Origin: Catonia carolina
Lineage: Eukaryota; Arthropoda; Insecta; Hemiptera; Achilidae
NCBI GenBank assembly: GCA_035578175.1
Contig: JAQMRL010000010.1
Span: 35,782,784-35,846,783, forward strand
Length of the DNA stretch: 64,000 nt
Direction of reading: 5' to 3'
The notes beneath the pieces were generated by a model. That model was not told the DNA's origin. It made no database searches and saw only the letters and a program-made list of their open reading frames with translations. A program made the translations under genes and the position numbers. Below, piece by piece: positions 42,540-54,054 of the stretch. Each line of letters starts with the position of its first letter. Positions within the stretch are counted from its first letter, which is position 1.

Positions 42540-43580
42540 GGGACGATATTACATTTCTGAAGTAACTTTCTAATCAGAAATGGCATTTTACATTAGTTTT
42601 GTATTTTTTTTTTGTAAATAATCAGTTATTCTACCGAGAGTAAAAGAAGCTTGAGAAGAACCCTACAACACCGGTAGTAATTTATTGTAATTCAACTTTC
42701 TGATAAAACAAAATATTTTGATGCCGAAACAAGCTGAAGGCATATGCTACAAAAAGAAGGCTGAGGATATCAGTACGCACATAATGATATGGAAATAATT
42801 TATCTGGTAGTTTTTCTAAATTATTTTTTTTGTTAGAAATAAGGTCTTTATGGTGAACTGTAGCCTGATGATTACCAACATATTTTAAAATAATATTATG
42901 AACTTGAAATAATGCCAAATTGCTTTCAATTAACAAATAGACCTGTTAGATCTTTTTAGTATAGTTTAATAGTTAACCGATAGCTTTGGATAAATAAATA
43001 AAATTTAAAGAAAGCTTGCTATTGTACTAAATTAATAACGGGTCGTGTGTATTTATATACCAAGTATTTATTCGAATTATCCTTAAAACTATTGTACGAT
43101 TTTTGGGTTCCTAGAATATCATTAAAATTTTTTAAAATTCTTTGAAGTCTCAATCGACATATCGTAAATTATTTTTTTTATATTAAAATTGATCTATTTT
43201 TATATTTATTTTAATTAATTACAAAGACATATTAGTGATATTCTGAGAAAAAATAAAATTATTTTGAAAGTATTTAAAAATACTTCTCTAATTTATCAAA
43301 TAAACTCTATGAACTCAAGATAATAAGCATTTATTAACTTCCCCTATTTTTAAACCTCTGATTTTTTACGATTTATTAATGAGTCTTATACAAAATTGTA
43401 TTTATTTTAAAATATATTCACAAAAAAAGCGATTTTATTCAAATTGGTGTGACGTAATATAACTTATTGTGAAATAGTCTGAAAGTTGAAATTAATTTTA
43501 TCACGTCATTGGTAAACATCAGTGTTTAAAAAAATTGTTTGTAGGCTTTATAAAATTGTAATTTTATATTTATTCCTACT
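42540..43580. other. AT-rich stretch
   Basis: The minus-strand 84-codon frame at 42,682 has no recognised domain. Nothing else assigned. Confidence 0.4.
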
Positions 43581-43584
43581 ATCC

Positions 43585-43772
43585 CACTGATCTGTTATTT
43601 CTGCCATGAGGAGCAATAATTGACGGTGAAACACATTTTATATGATTGTAGTTTCACAAAGGTTCAAAGAAGAAGATTTCAGCTTCAAGATGTGTCTCAG
43701 AGTAATCGTTTTTGCCAAGAAAACAAGATTGAAAGTGCGTTGCAAGTGATGAAGAGCCGAAATTTGTAAAAC
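43585..43772 (+). pseudogene. LINE ORF2 C-terminal remnant (Cys/His motif)
   Basis: It reads C-x2-C-HEEQ, a stop, LTVKHILYDCSFTKVQRRRF and then SNRFCQENKIESALQVMKS. The C-x2-C...H...C pattern with TVKHILYDC is the conserved zinc-knuckle-like end of many LINE ORF2 proteins (I/Jockey group). It is short and interrupted. Confidence 0.6.
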
Positions 43773-43989
43773 TGTACATAACTTATATGATGTCTAAGTA
43801 AAACACTGTAAATAATTTTGTGTACATGTAAATGAGTGGTGCGTGTCTTTGTGTACCTTGTACGGTAACAGTAATTTTCTGCCACCGATTGAATTGTGAA
43901 GATCAGTCATTGGTATTATTTAATTTTTTAAAAATTTGTTAGTAATTATTCATTGTTGTTAATTTTGTTAATTGCATTCAGATTTGGAA

Positions 43990-44815
43990 TAATGTATTCC
44001 TAAATGCATTGCTGTACGCAGATGACACTGTTTTATTTTTGAGACAGAATACAGGCTCCAATATGCCATTTTTAAGTTGCACAAAGTTGCGCAGAGTTTG
44101 GCATGAAAATATCGGCGTAAAAATCAAAGGTTATGGCATTCAAGGGAAGATGGCCGGTTCGCTCAAAAATTATGCTTGGCAACCGAACTATAGAACAAGT
44201 TCGAGATTTTAAATATTTAGGATGCAAGGTTTCCTATGACAAAGATGATGACGTGAGTGAAAAACTGGCAAAATTCACCGTTGCGGTTCTATTCGCAGGA
44301 CAATAGGAAAGAAAACGAGACAGGATACACAAATGAAATTTAATAGAGTTATGGCTGTACTACTCATAACGTACGTGAGTGAATCATGGGTGTCATTACA
44401 GAGGAATGAATCACATATCCAGGCTGCTGAAATGAGATTTTTGTGGGAACCAAAGGTTTTACTCGGTTAGATAGAGTACGTAACGAAGCTGTACGCGTCG
44501 AGTTAAATGTACAGTCACTGAAACATTTAGAATATATAAGAGAAACTGGTCCGACCGTTTACTTCGCATGCCAGCTCACAAACTTCCTCTGCAAGCATGG
44601 AAATATAAACCTAGAGGGAAGCGGGGCTTGGGAAGGCCGTAAAAGAGTTGGGTACCGGAACAAGCCATTGAGCTTAATTCTTAACAGATGATGATAATGA
44701 TGGTTTTTGTAATTTTGTATCAGCAGTTTATTGTATATTGTAATCATTTTGTTGTATTAATTGGTCGCTAATGACTGCATTGTTGATGCGACCTTAAATA
44801 AATCACTTAAAAAAG
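43990..44815 (+). pseudogene. LINE reverse-transcriptase 3' half with a SINE-C-like tail
   Basis: NALLYADDTVLFLRQ is the catalytic RT motif. After frameshifts come IEQVRDFKYLGCKVSYDKDD, IRRTIGKKTRQDTQMKFNRV, YVSESWVSLQRNESHIQAAEMRF, FTRLDRVRNEAVRVELNVQS and a decayed terminal region. At least three frameshifts inactivate it. The 3' end at 44,757-44,815 reads ggtcgctaatgactgc, then gttgatgcgacc and ttaaataaatcacttaaa, which is the tail of SINE-C. The frame at 44,761-45,123 begins inside this tail and is probably chance. Confidence 0.8.
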
Positions 44816-46114
44816 AAAATTGTAATTATAAAAACATTCCAGAAATAAATTATATTTATCATTACAGGATGTCTAAAAAGTCGATAATTAAACAACACAT
44901 AGAGATCTTAACATCAAAACAGTATACAGGAAATAAAAAAAGAAACCTTACACATGTTTCACAGCAGATTACACAATCACATAAATCCACAATCACTTTC
45001 CACACCTCCCCTACTACACAACCAACCGATGAGACTGTAAATACAATAAATAGATTTAAGATATCTCGCGATTTGAGGCGCTATTTGAACGGCTTTCTCA
45101 CACAAATAATATTATTCAGATAGCACTATTGGCGTCATAACTTCTGGTTTTATTTTCATATTACACAGTTGTAGATTTTTATCTCCAATATAATAAGCGT
45201 ATAAATAATAACAGATAATAAATGAACGTAACGGAAAACAATGTAATAGAAGAGATTTGTAAGAATCCGTAGAACAAATACTCCTCTGATAGAAAACTAA
45301 AAGACAATTGGACGTGATTTCGAAAAATTATCATAACAGAACGGTATGTGGTTAAGTTCGAACCTACTATTATTATTCACAGAGAATTGTTACAATTAAA
45401 TAAATGAACGACAGAAACCATAAAAAATTATTTTAATTCGTACAAAGACTAACCAGATCGGCGGTCAGGCAGCTTTTAAAAATATCTCCGTGACGAAAAA
45501 CGCTTTTTCAAGAACTCATTCTTAAATTACTATCCTTCAAACCACTTTTTGTCTATGATTGTAAAATACCTGTTTAACAAATAAAACGCTAATAACTTTC
45601 TGTTATTTTTTTCTAAGATGTTAAGTTTACAGTTTTAACGAACACAGCATGAAAATTAATTTATACATTTTAAGGTAAGTTTAATAAATTTTCATAAAAA
45701 TAGATAAATTGAATGAAAATTTATTTCGGTTGATCGGTTCACAATTTGTTAACAGTTGAATCAGATTCATTGGGCTTCCGATTCTGTTAATGTGAGATCC
45801 TGTTGTTAGAAAAATGACTTATTGTTCTCGTATTTTATAGAACAGACTGTAATGTCGCAGATTTGTTCCTAATAAAAAGAGTTAAAATTCAGACATCTAT
45901 CTTTCCTGTTTAAAGTTAATATTTAACATTTAAAACTGATTACAAAATAATTGCTCTGTTTAAAAAACTACACCATATTCATTGTATTTTTTATTTAGTA
46001 CACTCTAATTTTAATTACCATTTTTACATATAAATAATTATATAGTATTGTAAATTTAAAAATAAAATAATACTAAGTGTGTTTCTTAATTTATCAAATT
46101 CGCGGTAGGTTTGC
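44816..46114. other. AT-rich stretch with no recognised gene
   Basis: The 120-codon frame ending at 45,123 is Lys/Thr/Ile rich without a domain I recognise. Nothing else seen. Confidence 0.35.
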
Positions 46115-46870
46115 TGTTGTTACGGACTATATAATTCTGCACACTATCCACACATGTAGACGCTTATTTATTGTCAATGTGGGAGGTATATTAAATTCCT
46201 TACACTTTTTTCTTTAATTCGCCGTTTTGTCCGTTTGATTTGATTCTCTTCTAAAAATTTATTGCTGTATTTATTTTATTTATTGTTCTAAGTTTTACAA
46301 AATATTAATTTTGGTCAAGACAGATAGAAATAAATGTCGGACAAACCGCGGTGACTTTCCTCATATTCAAACATAATAGTGTGTACTTACGTCGGCCAGT
46401 CAATAGTTTGTTGACGGTGCGTTGCTCTTATATGAGTTTTGACAGGTGCAATTTATTAATTTTCATATTAGCGGCTAGACTACGATCACTTGTTGATATT
46501 CTAGTATGAAATAAAAAGTTTTATTGCTTTCCATTAGGCTCTATTATTATTTATTTTACAAATTTTGTTTTAATATTCTGTTATATTCTTTATATTTTTA
46601 AAAATGCTATGGTGTTTATTATATAAAAGCGGTCGTTCTTTAGCTAGCGAGTCAGTTTATAAAGAGTTCTATAAACTTTATAAACAGTGTTGTATTGAAT
46701 AAACTGTGATGAAGTGAAGTACTATAATCTATTTGAAATCAACGTGCGGGTGAAGGTCATGCCACTTCCTCACCTCGCCTACCCCACCAGTCGTCTGAAT
46801 GATGCAGCGCGGAGTATGTGTGTGCACTTGTGCCTACGCCTTCATCAGGTTTACATTATTTCACTTCGTG
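46115..46870 (+). repeat. Possible solo LTR or promoter module
   Basis: It starts near tgttacggactatataattc (TGTTACGGAC is a frequent start of insect LTRs). At 46,615-46,632 'ttatataaaagcggtc' is a strong TATA box, 'tgaataaactg' at 46,696 could be a polyadenylation signal, and a G+C-rich segment follows (46,740-46,860). No CA end or target duplication was resolved, and no gag/pol sequence is present. It could equally be a host promoter with a non-coding exon. Confidence 0.3.
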
Positions 46871-46933
46871 AAGTACCGTACGCTTAAAACATCTGACGAG
46901 ACCAACACATAAATGTGTTATTTAAATCAACTT

Positions 46934-47046
46934 AAACTTAACCTCATTCGAGAAGTTTAATTACAAACAAAAGGAAAACTGCAATGGAAAAAATCTAAAT
47001 CCAGTTTTTCTTTTGTTTGTAATTAAAAAAACTTCTCAAATGAGTT
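46934..47046. repeat. Large hairpin, ~45 bp arms and ~20 bp loop
   Basis: 'gagaagtttaattacaaaca' on the left pairs with 'tgtttgtaattaaaaaaact' on the right. The pairing continues on both sides (cctcattcgagaag with cttctcaaatgag). It sits at the inner edge of the mariner-related fragment, so it may be a MITE or a replication-slippage product. Confidence 0.75.
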
Positions 47047-47049
47047 TAA

Positions 47050-47415
47050 TTTTCATAGACGTTATTTATATTCTTTTTTAGAATAAAATTCTCTACAATT
47101 TGCATTAAAATGTTTCGTGTTTTTATTCGTAATTTAACAGAGTTATTTTACGCTAAACTTAAAAAGTATTTTCTAAGCCTTTTCTTTAATGTATTTACGT
47201 AGTTTTCTTAAAAACTAAAAGCGATACAGTTCTGGGACTCATTTTTTTAAGTTTTCCAGGTTAAATTAAAACCATAAGAAACCACTAAACATTTTCCTAA
47301 ATTTACCTTTTCAAAATTTCAGTATTGCTTTATTTCACTCTTTGCCCAGGAATCAAGGCAAAATCTTTCGCCAGGCATTACTCGCCAACGAAGCATTTCC
47401 GGACGTATATTTAGA
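47050..47415. mobile_element. Mariner-related long arm, single-arm fragment
   Basis: It follows the right arm of the element at 33.3-35.1 kb closely: 'ctctacaatttgcattaaaa', 'gcgatacagttctgggactc', 'tctttgcccaggaatcaagg', 'ctttcgccaggcattactcg'. The terminal ~80 bases and the other arm are missing. Confidence 0.75.
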
Positions 47416-49849
47416 CAAACATTTTGTTACATGTAATAACAATAGTATATACGTGATGTAATGTGTATTATATTATTGTTATAATTGTTATTCATATTGT
47501 TTTATGGTTATTATAGATATTATATGTACGCACTATTACAACGTAATATGGAATAATAGAAAAGTCACTGAATAAGAAACACGGTCATTATACTATGCGT
47601 CAGCAATGACTCTGTGATATTTTATGACTTTATGAAGCTTACATGTATTGTTTTAAGTAAACAAACATGTTACAGCACCTTTGTCACCACACACAGGCCT
47701 ATTTATTTGATTTTTAATACTCTTTCGACCAGTTCAGATTAAAGTTTTGTATCATACAGATGTGCAGTTTCTTTGGCGGGCTTGTGTAAGTTTAGTTAAT
47801 TCAATTGTTTAAGCGTGAAAGTTGAGATGGCTGCAAACAGTCCTAATCTTCGCAGACAATCCAAACAAATAAATAATTTATAGGGTATATAATTATTTAA
47901 AAGAACTTGTGTGAAATTAATTCTTTGCGAACGGCGCTCAAGTTTACATAAAAGGTAATTAACAGTTTATTTCTCAGTCGTATACAAATTTGTAACAATC
48001 CAGTTTCTGTATGCATGCTTTAAAATATAAAAGATAAATAATCATCTTTTTCGTTTAGGTAAAAAAGGTTGGCGATGTTTTTATTAAGGTGCAGTTTGTA
48101 TAAAGAAATATTAGGATAGAACTATTCCAACGATCCGAAAGTTAAGCACAAAAATTAGGAAAATATATTGTGTAGAATAAAAGGGTTTCACATATCATAG
48201 TAGGCCTAATGTCTTATGTGTATCAGAGTAACCATTAAATTTCTTGTCGTTAACAGGCAAAACTTTAGTCCGTAAAGAGAAAAGAAGTAGTTTAATCCAG
48301 TAATGTAGAAGTAGTGTAAGGGGTATGAGGAGAAATCTTGCGGAAGGGAAGGGGAAGAAGCGCGTGACCTTCACCCGCACGAAGAAATCAAATGGACTTT
48401 AGTAGTAGTTTAGAACCTTTGGGTGTTACTTATTGAAATGGATTCTTCGTGACAGCCATAAAGTGTACAATTTGTTATAATTACATATAACTGTAAGTAA
48501 TAACAATTAAATTATTTAATCGTAAATGGCCATATTTATTTTTAGTTAAGTCTTGGTTAAATTTTTAAAACATTTTGTAATAAATTGAGTCTCTTTTAGT
48601 ATTTTTATTGTAAATCTTTTAGTTATTATAACTGTAATGATTAATCTAAGTAATTCATGTGTTATAAATTGGAAAAGAGTTTTGTTGTTTTATAAATAAC
48701 CAGATTTCAAAAGGAACTGGAATAAACGTCATAATAGGCCTACATTTTACTCATCATACGTCTTATTTTGGTGCTGTATCTATGACAGTTCTAAGTTTTC
48801 GTGGTCAACAATGTGAAATGACTCAATTTGGAATTCACCATTTTTAAAATAGTTTGTTTTCAGAAAATCTCACGTTTCCGCTAAACTTAGTGCTCAACAA
48901 AAATTATACACATAAGAATAGTAAGATAATTTAGTATTTTTAATTTCTCGCGTGTATATATATGCTGTGTTTCCTATATGTTATGTTTTCGGTCAGGAAT
49001 TTAAGAACCAACCAAATTTCGATGCAGATGTTTCACATAAAATTAATATTAGTGTTTAAACTAAGAATGTGGAAAAGTTTTAATTACAAAAGTTGTAGCT
49101 TTATCAATTATCTTTAACTTTTGTTCTAAAATACATCATAGGTCTAAGGCTGTAATTTTGAAAAAAATAAATTTATCGAATGACATTAGAGTCTTCTCTT
49201 AAATTTTCCCATGGATTCCATCTAAACGATCCGAGCAAATGTAGGAAACGAGGGAATTTTCACTAAAATCTTTTTTTTTAGAAAATCGTACTTTTTATTT
49301 TACACTGGAGTAAACATATTGAACAAGTTTTTATAGGAGTTAAAGTGTTATAATTACAATTTCTTTCTAAACAGTTGAACTATAAAAATATAAATATAAA
49401 CTACTCAAGAAACTTTAAAAACCAATCGACATTACTAAACCGTTTATAATTTCTTTAACATTCTTGACAGGAGTATCTAATGAAAAGCATCGTAAAGATC
49501 TAAAAATGATACACGTCAGTGATTTACTCTTCCGGTTCCATCTAGTATTAAAAAATAAAACATTTTGCTAACTAACCAGCTATAACGAATATAGACACAC
49601 CCATATAAACGTGTAGGAAATATCAAACAACAAGAAGTACATTTGATTTAAGCATTGATGATATTTTAACAGAGAAGTAAACGTTTCATGGTTTTAATCG
49701 ATTCATTTTTTGTATACTTGTGCGTCTGAATATTGCAGTAAAGATTTTCAACGTAAATGGAAACGCATTTGCGATACAGAATTTGTTTTGTAGGTACATT
49801 TATAGTATTATTCATTATATTAAAAAGTAATGAATTGTAATGAAAAAAA
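47416..49849. other. AT-rich stretch with a diverged CTGG-like patch
   Basis: Around 48,840-49,260 there are diverged phrases of the CTGG element modules ('gaaaatctcacgtttccgct', 'aaagttgtagctttatcaat'). Otherwise no gene or repeat is recognised. Confidence 0.4.
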
Positions 49850-49965
49850 TAACAAAAATATGGTTTTAAACATTCACACGACTTTTTCTTGCCAATGTAA
49901 ATAATAAACATATAACCTAAGTTTATTCATTATTAAAAAATGTAAAATGAAAAAAAAACTTAACT
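49850..49965 (+). mobile_element. CTGG element, 5' end fragment
   Basis: 'aacattcacacgactttttc' then 'ttgccaatgtaaataataaa' and 'aacctaagtttattcattat' match the first ~110 bases of the family. Confidence 0.65.
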
Positions 49966-50468
49966 TTATACTGAAAACAATGATATTTATACTTTTTTTA
50001 TCGTTATGTATAAATGAATTTTAAGAAACAATTGTTTTCGGGAAATTGCAATTAAAGTTGGTAAATATTTTAGTGATAACTTAATATTTTTCTGTGAGTA
50101 TTTACTTTACTTCGTCTGTGTCAGATGTCATGCCTTTTTTAAGTAATATTTTGTGCTGAATTCAGTGACGCATTCAAATAATTCATATTTGAAATAGTTA
50201 AAATCCTGTAACAGATTTTCTGAGATCATGTCATAAGTAAAAATTCACGGACGAATAAAATATTAAAAAATTTTATTGTAATTTTAACATAAGTTACAAC
50301 AAAATATAAAACATTACAAAATACTTTCTTCCTATTTTAACAAATTGCATTAGGTGACTATTTTCATGGAAGGATATTCTCTAGTGCTATTTTTCATGTT
50401 TTGAGCTAGAACTTTTAGTTTTTCTTTTAAGTATCCAACAGAAAAGCGATCTTAACTTTACATATAAG

Positions 50469-50660
50469 CCGGCCGCATTGGCGTAGTTGGTAACGTGCTC
50501 GCCTCTCATCATGCCGTCTCGGGTTTGAATCCTATTCAGTGATGGCATATTTTCATACGTTATAAAAAATCATTTCATCCTTCACTGTCTGCATTAGCAG
50601 TAATTGGAGAAGAGTCGGACGTTAAACCAAAAAAAAAAAAAAAATAGTAATAATAATAAA
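50469..50660 (+). repeat. SINE-D, full length with 15 bp target duplication
   Basis: The perfect direct repeat aactttacatataag lies at 50,454-50,468 and 50,661-50,675. The head gccggccgcattggcgtagt has a consensus-like box A (TGGCGTAGTTGG) and box B GGTTTGAATCC, as needed for RNA polymerase III. The body ends 'cggacgttaaacc' with a run of 16 A and an AT-rich end. This is the youngest-looking SINE in the window. Confidence 0.92.
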
Positions 50661-50749
50661 AACTTTACATATAAGAAATACATTGGTGAAACTAAGGTCC
50701 TTTTTCCCTATTTGACAAACTGTCTATTTTTGGGAATTTAATCAGGTTT

Positions 50750-51148
50750 GTTGTTGTTTAGATCAACAGCCGAAAGGCTGGTTTGAACCTCTCTAGAGGT
50801 TTTACTAGGTAAAACCGAGGATTGAGGTGGGTTACCTTGGCCTTCCTCACTGAGTTGAAAGAGTAAGCTTATCAGCATGCCAGGCCTTCTGAAAAGCACC
50901 TACTTTTCGCCCTGCAAATGACCCCTTCACCTCATTCGCCACAGGATCTAGCTATATAGTGAAATTCATTAATCTCAGAGAAGGTAATTCTGACTAGTGT
51001 CTTTTACACCTCTACCTCTTCTGTTCTTAAATAGTTCAGTCTTATAATTTTGTGACTATGTGATAAGAAACAGAACTATTTTTTGTATCCCTGGAACCAA
51101 CAGATCGAGTGCAATTAATTTAACACTGCACATGCCCATTATGGGTTA
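50750..51148 (-). repeat. SINE-A, full length with 11 bp target duplication
   Basis: The direct repeat taatcaggttt lies at 50,739-50,749 and 51,149-51,159. It is 399 bp in minus orientation with complete ends, which agrees with the 398 bp copy at 18.8 kb. Confidence 0.88.
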
Positions 51149-51159
51149 TAATCAGGTTT

Positions 51160-51720
51160 AAAAATCAAAATAAACTGCAATAGGGTTATTTTTATGCATA
51201 GAAAAGGATAAGTAATATTTTAAACAAAAAAATGAGAAAATGCCATTTTTTAACCAATTTCAGTTTTTTACTCTCCTGAAAATTTTTCTTATTGAAGATA
51301 AGTTCCCTTTTATCCATGGACGGTCTCAATTTTAAAATATTTACAAAATGTTAATTTTTCATATAAATGTTTTAATGCATAATCTGTTGTACAACAATAA
51401 ATGCAACTTATCAATTACGTAGATTTAACACATGAAAAAATTACAACCCACTGGTGTAATTAACAAATTATAACATTAAAACATATTATAGGCTACTGTT
51501 CTAAATTATTATTTACAATCAAAATTAGATAAATAGCGTTTTAAAATAAATAAATATAAATAAACCAAAACCTCCTTTAAAACGAAAAACAAAACGAGAA
51601 GTAATAAATAATAAGCACATGATTCCAAAATGTATGTACTCCGAACTTTACTGAAGATAATTAAAAATGTAAAATGTTAATTAAAAGAAATATTGTTAAT
51701 AAATTTAAAAAATGTCTTAC
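51160..51720 (-). other. Start of the innexin intron 3' of the coding exon
   Basis: Intronic for the innexin gene on the minus strand: it begins at the GTAAGA donor at 51,720. AT-rich, with no second innexin exon recognised here or further left. The intron presumably continues leftward through the repeats. Confidence 0.6.
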
Positions 51721-52080
51721 CTGAAAGAAGAGGCAGAAGCAAACCCATTGGTAATACCCGTAGCATTTTCGATCCTCAAGTTTTCCTTTCGAATTGTCGA
51801 CTCCAGGGTAAGGCACCAAGACTCCGGCTTTTTTCTTAAAAGCTGATTTTATTGTATAAGTCGAATGTATCCAACAATACGTGTTAAGTACGTCCTCAGG
51901 TATGTCTTTTGTATGCACACAATCTATGGGGTTACCGACATACTGGCGAGTTGTCACGATCAATGAAAACGCAATCAAAATCATCACAGTTATGCTATAA
52001 TGAAGACGGAATATCGGAGAGTCTATATGGATGTGACTTACTTTAATTAAGTTCTTAAGTCCTCGGAAAACGTCAAGCAT
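51721..52080 (-). CDS. shakB: Innexin (shaking-B type), first coding exon, 120 codons
   Basis: Subunit of invertebrate gap junctions at the plasma membrane, passing ions and small molecules between cells; shaking-B is the neuronal electrical-synapse innexin. The exon encodes residues 1-120 from the ATG at 52,080. It covers the cytoplasmic N-terminus ([14 protein letters not shown]), TM1 at about 28-46 ([20 protein letters not shown]), and the first extracellular loop with its two conserved cysteines, Cys54 (NPIDCVH) and Cys69 (NTYCWIH). The innexin signature YYQWV is at 109-113, at the entry to TM2. It ends CFCLFFQ|GTAAGA, a phase 0 donor at the same place where the family's next segment would continue. 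The remaining ~250 residues (TM2-TM4, C-terminus) are not in view, so the gene is partial here. Innexin identity is secure; shakB rather than a close paralogue is my reading of the very conserved N-terminal half. Cys106 and Gly108 in the YGYYQWV region look like local changes. Confidence 0.93.
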
Positions 52081-54054
52081 CGCTACTCACAACTAAGTAT
52101 TATCATAGGTCCCCGCACCCTCATTCCGTTCTTTCCCTATGTACACTGAGCTATTTTATGACACTATGGAAATAATGGAACGCCATACCTACGACATATC
52201 TTTTTCTATTTGCGATAACAAAACTTCACTAGTATACCCTGTTTCCGCTTCCATTTTTACTATCTTTTTAAGAAAGTAAATAATTATTATTTATTTTATA
52301 TATTTTACTCTATTTATTCACGTGTGGCTGACAATTTTAATATTTTATTGATAAAATTTTATTTATTGAACTAAAAAAATTATAGATTTTGTATTTTTAT
52401 TTTTACTTTAAAACAAAATTATAATTTAAATACTAATTTACTTTAAATTTTATAATATTTTAAATATAATTAAGGTACTTAGTAGTTTACATTAATCAAT
52501 TTAATTTTTAATAAATTGTAAATTTAAATATTTTAAAATTTCATGACTAATTAAAAATATTTAGTTTAGAATTTAAATTTGTTTTGTAACATGTATTTTA
52601 GTAAAAAATTTAATTAAAAGAATTTTATAATTATTTTAATTTACTAATTAATTATTAATCTATCTATTAATTACAACAGTTTTTAATAATGTTATTAATT
52701 TTTTGCGTTTACTTCTCACCATATGTAGTTTTGTAGCATTCCGTTTTAATAATTTTTACATAAAAACCACAGTTAAAATGTTTTTGATATAAAGTTCCGC
52801 ACTGAAATACTGTTTATATGATTTTATAATTATTTTTATCTTTCAGAAAAATAATTTTTCTTTCTTCTATAATGTTTTTATTGTACTTGATAAATTTGAG
52901 CACTAACATGGTTTTTAAAAATAAATTAGTTTAAGATTCAAACATTTTTTTTTTGAATTATTTAACCACAAATTTAACAAAAATTACCCGAGTTAAACAA
53001 TTTTCGATGAGGATTGCAATAGAAACGAGCTTATTAAACTTATATCACTGCACTACTTCGTTTTCTTGACGACTAGTCTTAAATGTAGCCTTTATGTTTA
53101 AAAGTCTCTCCCTCGGTAAATCACATATAATCCGTTTATGTATAAAAAAATCAATGTCTCATACTTGGCCCAATATTCTTCCGCTTAGATAACTGTTCTC
53201 AATTGCAGATATGTAACTCCAGACAAGTCTGAAACAAATGAAATAAATAAATTACATTTTTTTTTTAAATTTAGAATATGTTTAAATTAAACAAAATTAA
53301 TTATTCATAAAAAAATTAATTGAAAGGTGTGTAGTGGTTTTAACCTTGATCACTTTAACATAAATTTATGAATAACTTCACGCAAGTTTAATAATACTAT
53401 AAACAGTCATTGAAAATGACATCCTCGATACTTATTTTAACGTATTGCTATTCCTAAGCCTAGGTTCGTTCGAGATCTGGGTTTAAGAAATAATATACAG
53501 ACTAACGTCAAACTAATAAAAATTAATTATTTATTTTACAATTAATAATTACAACTGAATGATTAAACTTATCCTACTAACAAATAATTTTTTTTGTCTA
53601 TACAAGATATTTTTATTTGCAACTGTGTAAAATTAACAACAAGCAAATTTGATAAAACAGGATACAAATACTGACAAATTTTAAGACATTGAGGAGATCG
53701 CTGCCCATTGACAGTACTCCAACCGTAATCATTAAGTTAGTTCCTTATTTACTTAATTTAATTTTGTTTTTTCGTTAATTTTGACGTCTCATGATTTTCC
53801 TACTCAAGAGTCGTTTCAGTCTTCGTATAGGGGCATTTGGTAAATCTGGGTCAACAATGAGCTAGTTTGGATTATTGGGTAATTTCTTTTTAAATCGTGT
53901 GTATGTGCGTAGGTGTATGTATTTTTAACAAATAAAATTACATAAATTAAATCAATTACCGAACTTAAACTTAAACCAGACTTCACTAAAAATAGATTAC
54001 TGTTCTTAAGAACCAAAACAATTACCTATCTACCACTGGCTACCACCTGCAACC
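52081..54054 (-). other. 5' side of the innexin exon: leader, intron or promoter, then AT-rich DNA
   Basis: The ~200 bases next to the ATG (52,081-52,260) are less AT-rich and probably hold the 5' leader; no acceptor or TATA box can be assigned confidently. From 52,270 to 52,700 the sequence is extremely AT-rich. No gene or repeat copy was recognised up to 54,054. Confidence 0.35.

Noticed and set aside
44761..45123. A 120-codon host gene
   Set aside because: The start lies in the LINE/SINE-C tail, the composition is Lys/Thr/Ile rich and I recognise no domain or splice context.
52270..52700. A replication origin or scaffold-attachment region, from the extreme AT content
   Set aside because: AT richness alone is common here and no specific motif supports it.
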